Assembly (NCBI GenBank): GCA_013339895.1
Contig: JABACO010000101.1
Location: 44,263 to 108,262 of the forward strand
Length of the DNA: 64,000 bases
Direction: 5' to 3'
Origin: Ephydatia muelleri
Lineage: Eukaryota > Porifera > Demospongiae > Spongillida > Spongillidae
The first letter of the stretch is position 1, and every line of letters begins with the position of its first letter. Below the pieces are notes generated by a model. It saw only the letters and a list, made by a program, of their open reading frames with translations, did no database searches and was not told the origin of the DNA. Positions 10,831-23,291 of the stretch are shown in pieces. The translations under genes were made by a program, and so were the position numbers.

Positions 10831-11723
10831 TGTGGGAGATGGGTTCAGGTTATGGAGCATGTGAAGATAGAGGGTGTGGAAATGTAGGGAGTGTACAAGA
10901 GGTTAGTACACATACACATCGATCATCCAAGTACTGTACACAGTATAGAGGTCGCCTACAGTAGGTTTTCTCCAGTCTTTGTCCTGGTCTCATGGCAGGA
11001 CTTTTCAACACTACAAATAAACATCAATATCTATTATGTCATGCACTACAGAATGCATCACAAATCTTAGAATTGATTATTCCACTAATGTCTCATTCAC
11101 AACATGGGATGTCCACACAAAATCTACATGTGTACACTGTACGCTAGTAGCTTCTGATAAATACATACTTGTACCTCTGTTCGTGTACATGTACATGTGA
11201 CCCAAGCCACACAGCATGCAGGGAGTGGTGTGTAAATTGACACATCACTACCTGTGTATGACATGATAGCCTGTAATCACTCTGTGTACATGCCATCCAA
11301 ACCACACAGCATGTCTCAACAGAGTCTCATCATGATTGTGTTGTAGTGATCACACATAATGGAGGCACCTTCTCCATTGTTTCATCACATGCCACAATGA
11401 CAGCATTGTTTTAAGTCTATCACTTGTCTCGCTGTCCTTTGTTTTACAGATGCATTCCCTTAGGACAACTGTTAGGGTGTGTAACCTCCCCTGCATAATG
11501 AAAATCGATTTTTCCTAATACTTTTGAAACACTAATCGATTTTTCAGGTTTTTGTGCATCTGAAAATCGATTTATGCATTCCTATAGGGCCACTGATTGC
11601 GTGTGTGCATGTGTTGATAGGTAAATCAAGCATTCATGTGTTTTTGCAAATCGCAAAATGCAGGAGCACCAGAATGAATGAAGTAGAATACCCTCTGGGG
11701 TAATGATGGCATTTGTATTGCAG
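10831..11723. other. Non-coding part of ANK unit before exon A4
   Basis: Dispersed segment (10900-11160), TAGGGTGTGTAA transposon-like end at 11473 and exon A4 acceptor. No gene seen. Confidence 0.7.
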
Positions 11724-11822
11724 AATGGTTGGACTCCTCTGGTCTCTGCAAGTCAGGAGGGACATCTTGAATTAGTGAAGTCACTCATTGAAGCAGGAGC
11801 TAATGTCAATCATACTACAAAG
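11724..11822 (+). CDS. Ankyrin-repeat exon A4 (33 codons)
   Basis: 99 bp, phase 0, acceptor attgcag ending 11723, donor gtagtg at 11823. Reads NGWTPLVSASQEGHLE then SLIEAGANVNHTTK. Trp in the first turn (NGWTPL) is the ANK consensus residue at that site, making this perhaps the best-conserved A copy. Confidence 0.85.
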
Positions 11823-12329
11823 GTAGTGTAAATAAAACACCATTATTTAGGGTCCTAATTTTTCGCACGTGGGTTTCAGTTCAATTCAATAAATGACTTC
11901 TGCTCCAGGTGTGTGATGTACATGTAGATTGGAATTGTATTGTGTTTATGTACAGTGTATGTACAGTATGTGAGGCCTGGACTAAGGGCAAAGTGGGGCC
12001 CATACAGTTCTCATGGGCCTCCCCACCTCCTCCCCTTACCCTCTTCATGATCAGTCCATCTACCCACCAGCTCTCCCATGAGTAGTACATGTACATTACA
12101 GGTGTGGAAGCATTGTTAACTCTTTGAACGCCTAGTGCGCATATGCATGCATGCACACACAACCATTACACCATTCATGCATGGGTTAGATATTGCACAC
12201 AAAAAAGTGTTGATCAGTCACAGCTCAATGATACATGCATATGCTTACTGCACTTTTAACCTTATAAGTCCATGTGCAAAGTAATAATATTAATAATATG
12301 CAGAACTGGAAACTGCAAACTCCGTGGGA

Positions 12330-12472
12330 TCACCATCCTGGAACCATATAATAACAATCACCCACAAACTGTAGACAAAGAACTTGGAAGTCCTCCATGC
12401 CCGCTTGGTCCTGTGTTTCAGTTTGAAGGGGCCATCCTTCCTTTGTGAACCGCATCACATTTGCGATGACCG
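12330..12472 (-). pseudogene. Ty3/Gypsy pol remnant (RNase H-integrase linker)
   Basis: Minus-strand reading ANVMRFTKEGWP then a short acidic stretch and a region ending before the stop at 12330. It resembles the linker between RNase H and integrase in Gypsy polyproteins. It is an isolated ~45-codon scrap cut by the minisatellite spacer on its right and unrelated at nucleotide level to the intact element at 27982. Confidence 0.4.
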
Positions 12473-12474
12473 GG

Positions 12475-12770
12475 TATGGGTATGGGTGTGGGGAGGTGGG
12501 TGTGGGTGTGGGCATGGAGAATCCAACTCTTGTACAAAACATTACATACTTAGAGCCAGACTCTATCATTTCATCTTTGTTTGTCCAATCAGTTATTTTC
12601 GGTCATAGCTGTGTGGTCTGCTAAACAAATTGGAGGGGTGTTGTGGATGTGGTGAGGTGTGTGTGGGTGTGGGGAGGTGGGTGTGGTCAGGTGGGTGTGG
12701 GTATGGGGAGGTGGGTGTGGTTAGGTGGGTGTGAGTGTGGGGAGTTAAGTGTGGGTGTGATGTGGGAGGG
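12475..12770. repeat. G/T-rich minisatellite, last block of the ANK array
   Basis: Short block (12475-12515), spacer, then block 12633-12770 and the conserved tail. Confidence 0.85.
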
Positions 12771-15043
12771 TGTGGGAGATGGGTTCAGGTTATGGAGCAT
12801 GTGAAGATAGAGGGTGTGGAAATGTAGGGAGTGTACAAGAGGTTAGTTCACATACCTTGATATGTTACATCGATCGTCCAAGTACTGTACACAGTATAGG
12901 TCAAATATAGAGGTCGGCTACAGTAGGTCTTTGTCCTGGTCCCATGGCAGGACTTTTCAACACTACAAATATCTATTATGCAATCACAAATGTCATGCAC
13001 TACAGAATGCATCACAAATCTTAGAATTGATTATTCCAGTAATGTCTCATTCACAACATGGGATGTCCACAGACAGATGTTAGGTGCATCTCTCTCTGCA
13101 TCATTGGGTGACATAATGTTAATAACCATTCAAAAAGTTGTAGAAACACCTGGTACGATGTTAGGTGCAGTCCAGGTGACAACTAGGTGACATACACTGC
13201 ACGGATGAACCTTACTCTCAGGTCTAGCCGTCTTGGTCTCGCCAATCAACTGTTGCTGCGATAGATCTTACCGCTGCCACCAAATGGCACGGACCTACAT
13301 GTATGTCTCCTTCGATGAGCTTCGCAAGGCTTGTGCACCGAAAATAGCTGCAGATATAGTCAATAGCTTAATGCATTATCACAGGCATGCATTGCATAGC
13401 ATAGCATAGCCTTTAAGTACTACTACGAACATGAAATCAGTAGCACCTGGCCTAACCAGGGTTCAATTACAGACAATAGTCTTATGGGCTAGCTATACAA
13501 CCCAAGTTCGCTCTCACCGATGCAGTATCTAATTAACACGTCCAATTTCCGGACTCCACTGAGTTCACAATCCCTCACAGAAAGATGTCATCTGTAACAC
13601 TAAATAAAGATAGTTGCATCAATGAATGAATTAGTCTTTTTCTAGAACGATTCATCTGAGGTGAGGGAGGTAGGGAATGTGTCTAAATTTGCTCACACAA
13701 CTGTATAGACTGCTTCAGTATGGTTTCTAAATAAGTCATTTGGTGTAGTACAAATGTATGTTGAAACGTTTTCTCTCATATTGATAGCTACCCATATGTA
13801 GACTGAACTAGTGGCATCAGAAGGACATTCAAAATGCTATGAAGCAGATAAAATTATAAATACAAAGTACACAAGCTGTATTATATGAACAGTTTCAATG
13901 ATGTTAAGCTGTTCATAGTTTGGCAAACCTCTACTAGGCACACGAGAATAGCTTTACTTGTCAGGAGATTAGTTAATGCACCGATGTTATTGATCACCCC
14001 AACGCACCCCTGCCTGGACTTTCCAAGTACTCCCATGCACACACCTAGTTGTCATCCATATTAGAATACTAGCACATATGGATATGAATATCTCGGCATG
14101 AGGCCTCTCTGCTTTCCGGAGTATTTTTTCTCTAATGGAGATGTGGCAGAATATGTTCTCAATTCAACACTGCATCACAGAAATATGTGTTTGAATTGTG
14201 TGTATGTGGCTACAAGATCATGTGGGGCGTAAGGCATTGCATGTGGTGCATTGAGTAGTGGATGCTCCATAGTATGCATTGTTGATTGGTGATGTGTTTT
14301 GCTCCAGGTGTGTGTGGATAATGAATAGCCTATCATAAATATTTGTGGATCCCAACAGCATTGCACATATAATAATGCCATACAGGCTTCCACAGCTTAG
14401 CCAGTTTGGCATGACCAAGTCACTAAATTAATAATCTGCCGTCCATGTACCTAATATGAGACTAAGCCATGTGAGGTCAGTTAGCGGATGTAGCAAGCAT
14501 GATATATGTATGAACACCTGTACATTAATGCACTGTTTGGATGCATATCCTTCTGGAGATTAGGGTACAACTAGTCATTTCTGATGATGCACGGTGAGCT
14601 TTGCACATTCAATGCAGGGAAGGGTTATTGCGTGCATCACATTCATATAGAGTTCCAGCCATTCTGCTAATTGGCCTGATATTAGTGGGCATCTCTTAGT
14701 CCTGTGAAAGATGTGCAATCATGTTTAGACCCTTATTTGCAGGACCCTCCCACCACATTCGTCATATCCATGTTTTGAATACTACACTCACATAGGGTAC
14801 TTACCTGCCAACAAAGATCATGTCTATTGTATGTGCTCTAAACTTTATAATAGCCATGTGGCTTACAAAAATATGCTAGCTAACCAGTTGCCATTACTAC
14901 TACTAAATAAAATGCACAAAGGCTTATTTTGTAGTATAAACAAACAACTTCCACATGATTTATAGCTAATTACACAGTAGATTTGTGCATTTGTTTGCAT
15001 ACTTTTATACCACAAAAGAAGACATGCAATTTGTATTTTTCAG
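12771..15043. other. Long intron before the last ANK exon
   Basis: No exon recognised. 12771-13060 is the conserved dispersed segment; 13960-14050 is a scrap of the standard A-B intron (ttagttaatgcaccgatg); the rest is single-copy AT-rich DNA. A further ANK exon in this 2.3 kb cannot be excluded, but none with a clear ANK signature is visible. Confidence 0.5.
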
Positions 15044-15230
15044 AATGGGGGAAACAGCCCTGGACATAGCCATGAGAAAAGGTCACAGTGAAATAATAGA
15101 AGTATTGAAGAGTACTTCTCAAAGCAAGGTAAAATGCACATTAGACCATCTAGCAATCTGCAATATTACCTATGTTATTTATAGCTAATTACACAGTAGA
15201 TTTGTGCATTTGTTTGCATACTTTTATACC
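14959..15230. repeat. Direct and inverted repeats framing the last ANK exon
   Basis: A 53 bp identical direct repeat (14959-15011 and 15178-15230, starting tttatagctaattacacag) brackets the exon at 15044. In addition, the acceptor region gacatgcaatttgtattttt (15021-15040) has a near-perfect inverted copy at about 15255-15279. Confidence 0.8.
15044..15128 (+). CDS. Terminal ankyrin-repeat exon, frame problem at its start
   Basis: Acceptor tttttcag ends at 15043; donor gtaaaatg at 15129. The ANK-like reading GETALDIAMRKGHSEIIEV begins only from the second base of the exon, because the start reads aat followed by five G. All upstream ANK exons end in phase 0, so the exon is one base too long to continue their frame; with four G it would start N-G-E-T-A, as an ANK repeat should. 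The end (SQSK) is phase 0 and fits the next micro-exon. Either a G-run sequencing or assembly error, a polymorphism or a disabling insertion. Confidence 0.65.
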
Positions 15231-15819
15231 GCAATTGTCATGTTATGGACCTTTCTGAAAATAAAAATTGCATGTCTTTAGCTGATGTCACACAGTCATG
15301 GAAATAGAGGGGGGGGGGGCACCTTTAAAAGTGGTATTACTTGTCCATTATAACGGGCTGCTTGCTTTTGTTTTTAAAAAATCTTATGCTGTAAATTATC
15401 ACTCGTTTCATATTTTTGTTGTATTTCATGTTGGCCAAGTGATTTCTTTACAAGGAAACAAAGTGAAGTAACTTATTAGGATATAATGCATAGTTGTTTT
15501 TCCATATCAGCGGGGGTCAACTTCTGTTAACTTGTGAGCACTGTAACTTCTTTGCCATAACTGCCGAAGGTATTTTATTTTAAGATAGTTAGGCTTGCAG
15601 TTATCATTTGTTTAATATTTATAGTGTCTCTTTGTGACGTTTCTATAAGGACCTGTTTCCTTTAACACAAATAGTCCTTTAATGTGTGACTATAACTAGT
15701 ACAAGGTCCTTTGTATCCCACTCCAAGCTTCTTGACTAGAACATTTGTATTTTCTTGTAGCATGTGCTAGTTAAATGATGTACTGGTCAATAATTTTGCA
15801 TTGTCTGATTGATTGTTAG

Positions 15820-15844
15820 GTACACTCTGATGAACAAAGGAGAG
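15820..15844 (+). CDS. Putative 25 bp linker micro-exon
   Basis: Acceptor attgttag ends at 15819, donor gtaagg follows at 15845. Reads VHSDEQRR plus one base (phase 0 in, phase 1 out). The phase-1 end matches the phase-1 start of all three FN3 exons, whose first two bases complete a Glu codon. This phase match is the main support, since the exon is too short for homology. It would link the ANK array to the FN3 array. Confidence 0.5.
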
Positions 15845-17244
15845 GTAAGGTTAATTTGTGACTTTGGCAATATACACATGATCTTGTGCTTTGTATGCAT
15901 TTATTTAGTAGTGGCAACATCAAATATGATACATGTTTAATGCAGAAACAGTTGATGAGGGTGCTTAGAACCACCATTTATTGGTTTTCCTGGCAAAAGT
16001 ATTTTTTGTTGCGAATGAAGTGGCAATAAGCTATATGAAACTGATAATTTTCTTAGAGATAGCTACACCTTGACATAGGGGCAAACTATTGTATTCTATT
16101 ACACTCTCACTGTATAGTTTTCACCTTTGCATAACTGTCAATAACAGCACAGATAATGTATACTATCTCTGATAGAGTAAGGATGCAAGTTAATATTTCT
16201 GACAAAGATTGATCAAATAAAATCAAGAGTACACAAATGACATAAATTGTAATAGATTGCACTAAAAATGGTGATTTCAGTACGATCTTCAAATGGAAAA
16301 ATTTCGTTCATCAATTACTAAATCATAATGGAATTGTTCATCACCTCAAACTATCAAAAGTAAATAATAACTCACTATTGAGGTTATCTAATTTTAAGTA
16401 CCTAATAAAGCTCGATTTATTTATAGATTGACTAATGTTTATTAAAATTAGTTGGTTCATCTTGAATATTTGATATGATTTTTTGAATCCCATGATCAAA
16501 TTGTATACATTTGTTTACACACATTTGCCTAGTTTGAAAGGATTATGTCATAAATCAGTTTGCAGATGTCAATACTGTGAAATTCAATCCTTTGTTTTCC
16601 AATTGCAAACACAGTCATGTAATTTGTTATACACATACAGTTACTCCATTAAACTAAATGATAACACAAAACTCATACAAAAAACTCTTCATCGTCACTG
16701 TCCACCTTCATTGTCCCCAACACGGAAGCTGCATTGTCCCGTTGGACGGCAACTGATAGTCTTTGGGTAAGGGTAAGCATAGGAGTTAGCTTCACCAGAC
16801 ACCTGCCTCAACCGCTGGCCCAACTCTTTAAGGAACTGAGTTGTCCTTGATCCAAACACTCCAGTCGTCTCTATTGCCACATATTATAATAATATTTACA
16901 CAACATTTGTTATTAAATCTGTTATTTAAATAATAACGGCAAGTTTTTATGTGTGAGGGAATAAATTAGATTGTAAACTAAATCAAGGTCCCTAAATTTG
17001 TGACCACGTATTCTATTAAAATATTAGTTGCTTGTCTTTTCATATGTAAAGTATAAACCACTGATTAATTTAATCATTCATGGATTTCATAATATACTTT
17101 CTAAACTGCGCTTATCTTGATGATGATTCTTGATCTATATAGATATTTTTTATCACCACTGGGACTGTAGAATGTTGTTTCAAATTAAACAGCTTTATAG
17201 GGCTAGGAGGATCCTGAATGGTGAATCTAGGCTAATATGGCTTA

Positions 17245-17403
17245 TGCATCGAGGAAAGAATAAAAACAGAACTAAATGCAAAAATGATTACACTACTCAT
17301 TATGTCTAAGGATGTTGCATTTAGAGCTTTTTGACAATGTAACATTCTTAGACATAATGAGTATAGTGTAATTATTTTTGCATTTAGTTCTTTCCTCAAT
17401 GCA
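17245..17403. repeat. 159 bp inverted-repeat hairpin (MITE-like)
   Basis: Outer arms tgcatcgaggaaagaa (17245-17260) and ttctttcctcaatgca (17388-17403), then long inner arms (ctaaatgcaaaaatgatta around 17271, reverse complement around 17387) covering most of the sequence around a short centre at about 17320-17340. Structure suggests a fold-back transposable element; no target duplication identified. Confidence 0.7.
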
Positions 17404-17879
17404 CAGCTATTACTGCATTATTGGACACAATAGCTAAAGATGTGAATTGCATTCAATCAACATACGTCATTTCTTAATACCATGTGGTTTGTTATTTTTA
17501 AAGTTCCTTGCTAGAAATACATTCTAGACTCTCTGTGTTATGTTTGTGTTGTGTGCATGTATTTGTCAGTTTTGATGGTCTTATAAAGTGTTCTCTTGAG
17601 TAGTGGGTAATGAATCTTTTGTCCAGAGTGGTAGTGGCTTTCAGTTGGTGAATGAAAAGCTGCATAAAGGATATCCCTACATTAGTGATGCCCATTGGTA
17701 GGTAAAGCAATACATCGTTATAATTTAAAAGTCACAATACACATCATATCACCATATTTACTCATTTCATATATGAAACAGAGAAGGCCCTCACAAATGT
17801 ACCTGAACTGAGGTAAAAATAGTTAGTAGTGACATTGTCTACACCAACACTCATACATACACATACATATTTTTCAACA

Positions 17880-18700
17880 GCTACGTGCAACTGTACATTG
17901 CCAGAGATGATATTCATTGAATTTTACATCTGCATCAGATTAATAGACAATGCAGATTTCATCCCTATTTAGACCAAGATAAATAGTATTCATATATATA
18001 CAGGGATAATATACTATTCTGTATTATTTTTCTTTGGCAAAATGTTTCACAGACACAACACGTCGATCTTGGCTATGCATAAAATCCACTGTAAAGGCCT
18101 CACTTTATGTCAATATTTGTGCAATGAATGTTATGTAAGCACTTGCCCCACAATACTGTGGCAAAAACCTTTTTTTACCTTCTACAGTACAAATAAAGAG
18201 CCCTACAAATACCATTTGCCTACTCCAAAAATGTGGTTTAAAATTATAAATAACCATAAAATGTCTAACTGCTACTCTTAAATTGGATGGAACTGTAATA
18301 TTCAATGCACAGCCATTACAGCACATACATATTACGTGCAACTGTGCATTGCCAGAGATGATATTCATTTGCATGGGATTAATAGACAATGCAGATTTCT
18401 GTCCTCTATAGTATATTCTATTATTTTTCTTCAGCAAATTGTTTCACAGACACATGCACTGTAACATGTCTTGGCTATGCATAAAATCCACTGTAAAGGC
18501 CTCACTTTATCTCAATATTTGTGCAATAAATGTTATGTAAGCACTTGCCCCACAATACTGTGGCAAAAACCTTTTTGTACCTTCTACAGTACAAATAAAG
18601 AGCCCTACAAATACCATTTGCCAACTCTTTGCCTACTCCAAAAATGTGGTTTAAATTTATCTTACATGACATTACAATACTATGCACACTCACCACCTGT
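17880..18700. repeat. Tandem duplication of ~450 bp
   Basis: 17881-18240 and 18334-18660 share long stretches (acgtgcaactgt..ccagagatgatattcatt; cttggctatgcataaaatcc; gcacttgccccacaatactg). Non-coding; part of the intron before the FN3 exons. Confidence 0.75.
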
Positions 18701-20112
18701 CTTACTTAATGAAACAGCTAAAGCAGCGCCTCGGCTATTTTTTTACCAGACTCATTTCATGTTAATCGACATTAACCATACTTGACAAAAATAGTAAGTT
18801 GTGTCTTCATATTTGTTTATCTAACAAAAGCAAACTGTTTTATTATCAATTTGGGTCATTGTTTGCACAACGATAGAGGATGTTGGTTATCCACACATTA
18901 CACCCATAGCCTTTATTTCATAAGCAATACTGTACTGATCCTGCTTGATGGAAATGAAAGCAACTTGTGGATTACAACATGTACATGGACATAATACTGA
19001 CATTATAAATCTTAGACTTTCTCAGAAAAAAGTTTGCATTTCAAACAGTATGGCGTTCCTTGACAATGTGATTTTTCACCACTGTACATGGCAATGGAAA
19101 ATTGACCGACCACCTGTAATGCAGCAGTCATTGTGAGCCTTAGATTAGTTTGTTGTTCAGTTAAAAAAGGTAGCCTTTGGCACATTTATTGCAAGTGATT
19201 TTCCCTTCACTCACAGACCCTATCACATTCCAGCTATGGCTGACAAGAAAACCAAGATAGCCATTTAAACAGAGCTTTTAAACAATCCTACAATTGTTGG
19301 TAGAAAATGTTATGTGATGGACGAAAAAGATGACAACTTTGTACTTTTCAAGGGCCTGTAGGTGGTTTAATGTTATATTTTAATAATAGAATTTCTATGT
19401 TCACTCTCAAGTCATAATACGAAACACATCTTGCTATAATATAGTCTCGTGTAATGTACAAACCTCGTCCTTCATACTGTCTCAGAGCCTACGAATTCTT
19501 CAGATCTATTGATAGCAGAACTATACTCCAACTTTGCAGTTTGAAAAAAAATGTATTGGTAAAGCGCATCTTTATATATGCAGCAAATTCAGTCCAACGT
19601 CTTATATAACCATCAAAACATTGTTGCAGAATCACAGCTCTTCAAGCGATCACATCATATGAAGTCCAGGTGTTATGGTACTGCTGGAATACATGTAGTA
19701 TAGTTCAGGTCTAGCTTCATGTTAAACTTTATGACATTATAGTATAATGCTCTTGTTTTCGCTTCTGAACTAATGGTAGGTACAGAAGTTGTTGAAGGAA
19801 CATATTCCAACTACTTATAAACATGTGAGAGGGCACACATTACTTCTTGGCTTATACTGTACATCATGATGCAAATCAGTCCAAAGCAGTATCACAGTTA
19901 GATGTGTGCTCATAAAATGTCTAACTGCTACTCTATTCTAACAATTGGAATACCAGTGTGCACATGTACTTTGCACTTTCTCACTATAGTTTATAATTTT
20001 CCTCTCTTGAATCAGAGGGAATTTCAGCTTTGATATGAATTCTGCTCACTGATGTATTGTGTTAGTATTTTTCAGTGCATATAAACAATAGGCTTGCATT
20101 TTTCCCTACTAG

Positions 20113-20394
20113 AATTTCCTTCTCCTCCAATTGGACTGAAAGTTGATAGTGTTAATAGCACATCTATATCCATATCTTGGCAACCTCCATATGATGCAAA
20201 GTGTATCATAAGAGAATATCAAGTCAGCTGCACTATGCACGGTGGACGTGAACAGCTTCATGAAGTTCAGGACACAACCAGTACTGACCTGATTTCTCTT
20301 GAACCACACACTGAGTACACTATACGTGTAAGGGCCAAGACAGTACATTTTGGGGACTACTGCACTCCAATCACAATTCACACTCTAAAGACAG
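20113..20394 (+). CDS. Fibronectin type III exon 1
   Basis: 282 bp exon, phase 1 at both ends, acceptor tactag ending 20112 and donor gtaaga at 20395. One exon encodes one complete FN3 domain of 94 residues: SPPIGLKVDSVNSTSISISW (A-B strands with the core Trp), PPYDAKCIIREYQVS (C strand), then LEPHTEYTIRVRA (E-F strands with the Tyr corner), ending in ITIHTLKTG. FN3 domains are beta-sandwich adhesion or spacer modules. Symmetric phases allow free exon duplication. Confidence 0.9.
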
Positions 20395-22212
20395 GTAAGA
20401 TGGAAATGGAAATCCATTGCTTTTTACTGTTCACAAAATTATTTCCGTGTTAGTACTCTCTTCAATAAATTACATTTATGCTTGCCTCACTATGTTAGCA
20501 ATAGCAATGTTGTATTGCAGGTAGTTCCATTATCGTATAAATGTACAATGAGTGTAATTAGATGAATAAGAATTTAGTTAACAACTGACTTTGTGTAAAA
20601 CATGCACAATCATGACTCACCACCTTTCTGTACCTTACGTAATAATGAAGAGCCATTCAAATGCAATTGTGCCGATTCCAATAACAGTATCGTGCAAAAG
20701 TAATCTTAAATCATATTGCAATAGATATGCACACACAGCACACTCACCACCATTCTGAAACACAGCAAGCTTTAAAGCAGTCTCATTTGGATTCTGTGTG
20801 ATTTTTACCAGGCCCATTTGAGCATAATCCATTGACCATACTTGAAAAGAAAAATTGTTAGTTTTGTGTTCAAATTAGTTTTCTAAAAATACAAACCTTA
20901 TTCTCATCAATTCGGAACACTGTTTTGCACAGTGAAGAGAACACAATTCTCTGAGCATTTTTTTATCCACAGAGTAAATATATAGCCTCAACTGGTCTTT
21001 CAATAGTTATTTTTAGTCCTGTTCATTGGTAATTTCTGTGAGCCTTAGATTTATCTGTAGTTCAAACAAAAAGGGTAGCTTTGGACACTTCTAATGCTAT
21101 TTTCCTCGTAGCATGTTATAGCTATAGCTGACATGAAAACCAAGATAGCCATTAATAAGTATTCATTATTTTCAAGGGCTGCTGTATATGAGCTAATGTT
21201 AAACATGTTCCACTTCAAGTCATAATACCGGTATATGGAACAAATCTCAACCTCGTCTCATGCATATAATATTGTTTTGTAATGGCTCCATACCTGATAG
21301 GTCACACAGTTTACTTCATTCTGACCAGAGGCTACCGATTGTTCAGGCCTGTTTATAGAGGATTCATACATCAGCTAGAAATAATCGTATTTGGAAATCT
21401 CATCTTTATATATGCGCAATCTTCCAACATAGCCTACAAAATGTTGCAGACAAGTGACAAATAGTATAGTCCGCTCGTAATTTGTTGTGTGGTAAGCTGT
21501 GTTGGTATGTTTATTAGAGAATCTGTTTTCATAGGTGTACGCATAGTACATCGCCTCAGGCGCTTTTTCTCTTCTGTCCGCCATTACTTGAACAGCAACA
21601 ATAACGCTCAGAGTCATGATTGCCTACACACATGTCTTATTATTAGATTCTGGGATCACTGATACACCGTCTTAAGTCACAAACCAGTGAAGCAATACTG
21701 TAGGAGGTTTATGATTCAACACCACCCTTTCCAAAAGCCAAAATGTACTTTTTTACAGGTAACAGCCCTTAATTGTGTTAAATATGAAAGTGCAGGAATG
21801 CATGTAATATAGCTTCTGGTTAGAATATATATTCTATGAAATGGTCATGCACAAACATAGTATGTTCTTTTTGCGCTTCTAAACTAATGGCTGGTACATC
21901 ACTTGTTGGAGGCACATATTCAATGTACTTGATCTCATGTGTGAGGGGCATACATTCCCTCTAGGTTTATAGTGTGCATTTTAAGATACCAAGGCAATCA
22001 AGCCAAAGCAACTTGTCACAGTTGAACGAGTGCTTGTATATAACAGTACACTGTGTAACTTCTACAGCATGTGCATATAGTGTGTACTCTAGCATTCAAT
22101 AGCTAGTTTGTAACTTTCCTCTCTTCAATTAAATCGAATTTGTTCATGTTTTTTAATAAATGATACATTCTTTCAGTAACTAAGCAATGTGCTTACATTT
22201 TTCTTTCCCTAG
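20395..22212 (+). other. Intron between FN3 exons 1 and 2
   Basis: 1.8 kb, AT-rich, no coding exon recognised. 20630-22100 is a diverged copy of 18600-20050. Confidence 0.6.
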
Positions 22213-22494
22213 AAATTCCTTCTCCTCCAATTGGATTGAACGTTGATAGTGTCAATAGCACATCTATATCCATATCTTGGCAACCTCCGTATGATGCAAA
22301 GTATATCATAAGAGAATATCAAGTCAGCTACACTATGCACGGTGGAAGTGAACAGCTTCGTGAAGTTCAGGACACAACCAGTACTGACCTGATTTCTCTT
22401 CAACCACTCACTGAGTACACTATACGTGTAAGGGCCAAGACGGTACATTTTGGGGACTACTGCACTCCAATCACAATTCACACTCTAGAGACAG
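22213..22494 (+). CDS. Fibronectin type III exon 2
   Basis: 282 bp, phase 1-1, acceptor ccctag, donor gtaaga. Same FN3 fold signature as exon 1 with few differences (GLNVDS, EQLREV, LQPLTEYTI). Two Cys of exon 1 (AKCII, SCTMH) are Tyr here, so a disulphide in exon 1, if any, is not shared. Confidence 0.9.
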
Positions 22495-23291
22495 GTAAGA
22501 TGAGACAGAAATAAATAGAATTGTTACAAATTTTGCTTTGTAACTTATGATCCAGCAGGCTATGTTTTGCACGGTGGGTATATACAGTTTAACATCCTTA
22601 CACAAAAACCCAACACTTATACTCTGTATAAACCTCGTCCTTCATACTGTCTCAGAGCCTACGAATTCTTCAGATCTATAGATAGCAGAACTATACTCCA
22701 ACTTTGCAGTTTGTAAAACAATGTATTGGTAAAGCTCATCTATATATATGCACAAATTCAGTCCAACGTCTTATATAACCATCAAAACATTGTTGCAGAA
22801 TCACAGCTCTTCAAGCGATCACATCATATGAAGTCCAGGTGTTATGGTACTGCTGGAATACATGTAGTATAGTTCAGGTCTAGCTTCATGTTAAACTTTA
22901 TGACATTATAGTATAATGCTCTTGTTTTCGCTTCTAAACTAATGGTAGTTACAGAAGTTGTTGAAGGAATGTATTCCAACTACTTATAAACATGTGAGAG
23001 GGCACACATTACTTTTTGGCTTGTACTGTACATTATGATGCAAATCAATCCAAAGCGGTATCACAGTTAGATGTGTGCTTCTAAATAACCATAAAATGTC
23101 TAACTGCTACTCTATTCTAACAATTGGAATACCAATGTGTACATGTACTTTGCACTTTCTCACTATAGTTTATAATTTACCTCTCTTGAATCGGAGGGAA
23201 TTTCTGTTTTGATATTAATTCTGCTCACTGATGTATTGTGTTAGTATTTTTCAGTGCGTATAAACAATAGGCTTGCATTTTTCCCTACTAG
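22495..23291 (+). other. Intron between FN3 exons 2 and 3
   Basis: 797 bp without a recognised exon. 22631 onward matches the intron upstream of FN3 exon 1. Confidence 0.65.

Larger units (their letters stand above)
15845..20112 (+). other. Long intron before the first FN3 exon
   Basis: About 4.3 kb with no recognised coding exon. Contains a MITE-like hairpin at 17245-17403, a local tandem duplication at 17880-18700 and, from about 18500, the first copy of the FN3-unit intron sequence that is repeated at 20630-22212. Confidence 0.6.

Noticed and set aside
18042..18785. Small plus-strand frames with Cys/His residues at 18042 and 18471
   Set aside because: They are two copies of a non-coding tandem duplication; substitutions do not preserve a protein.
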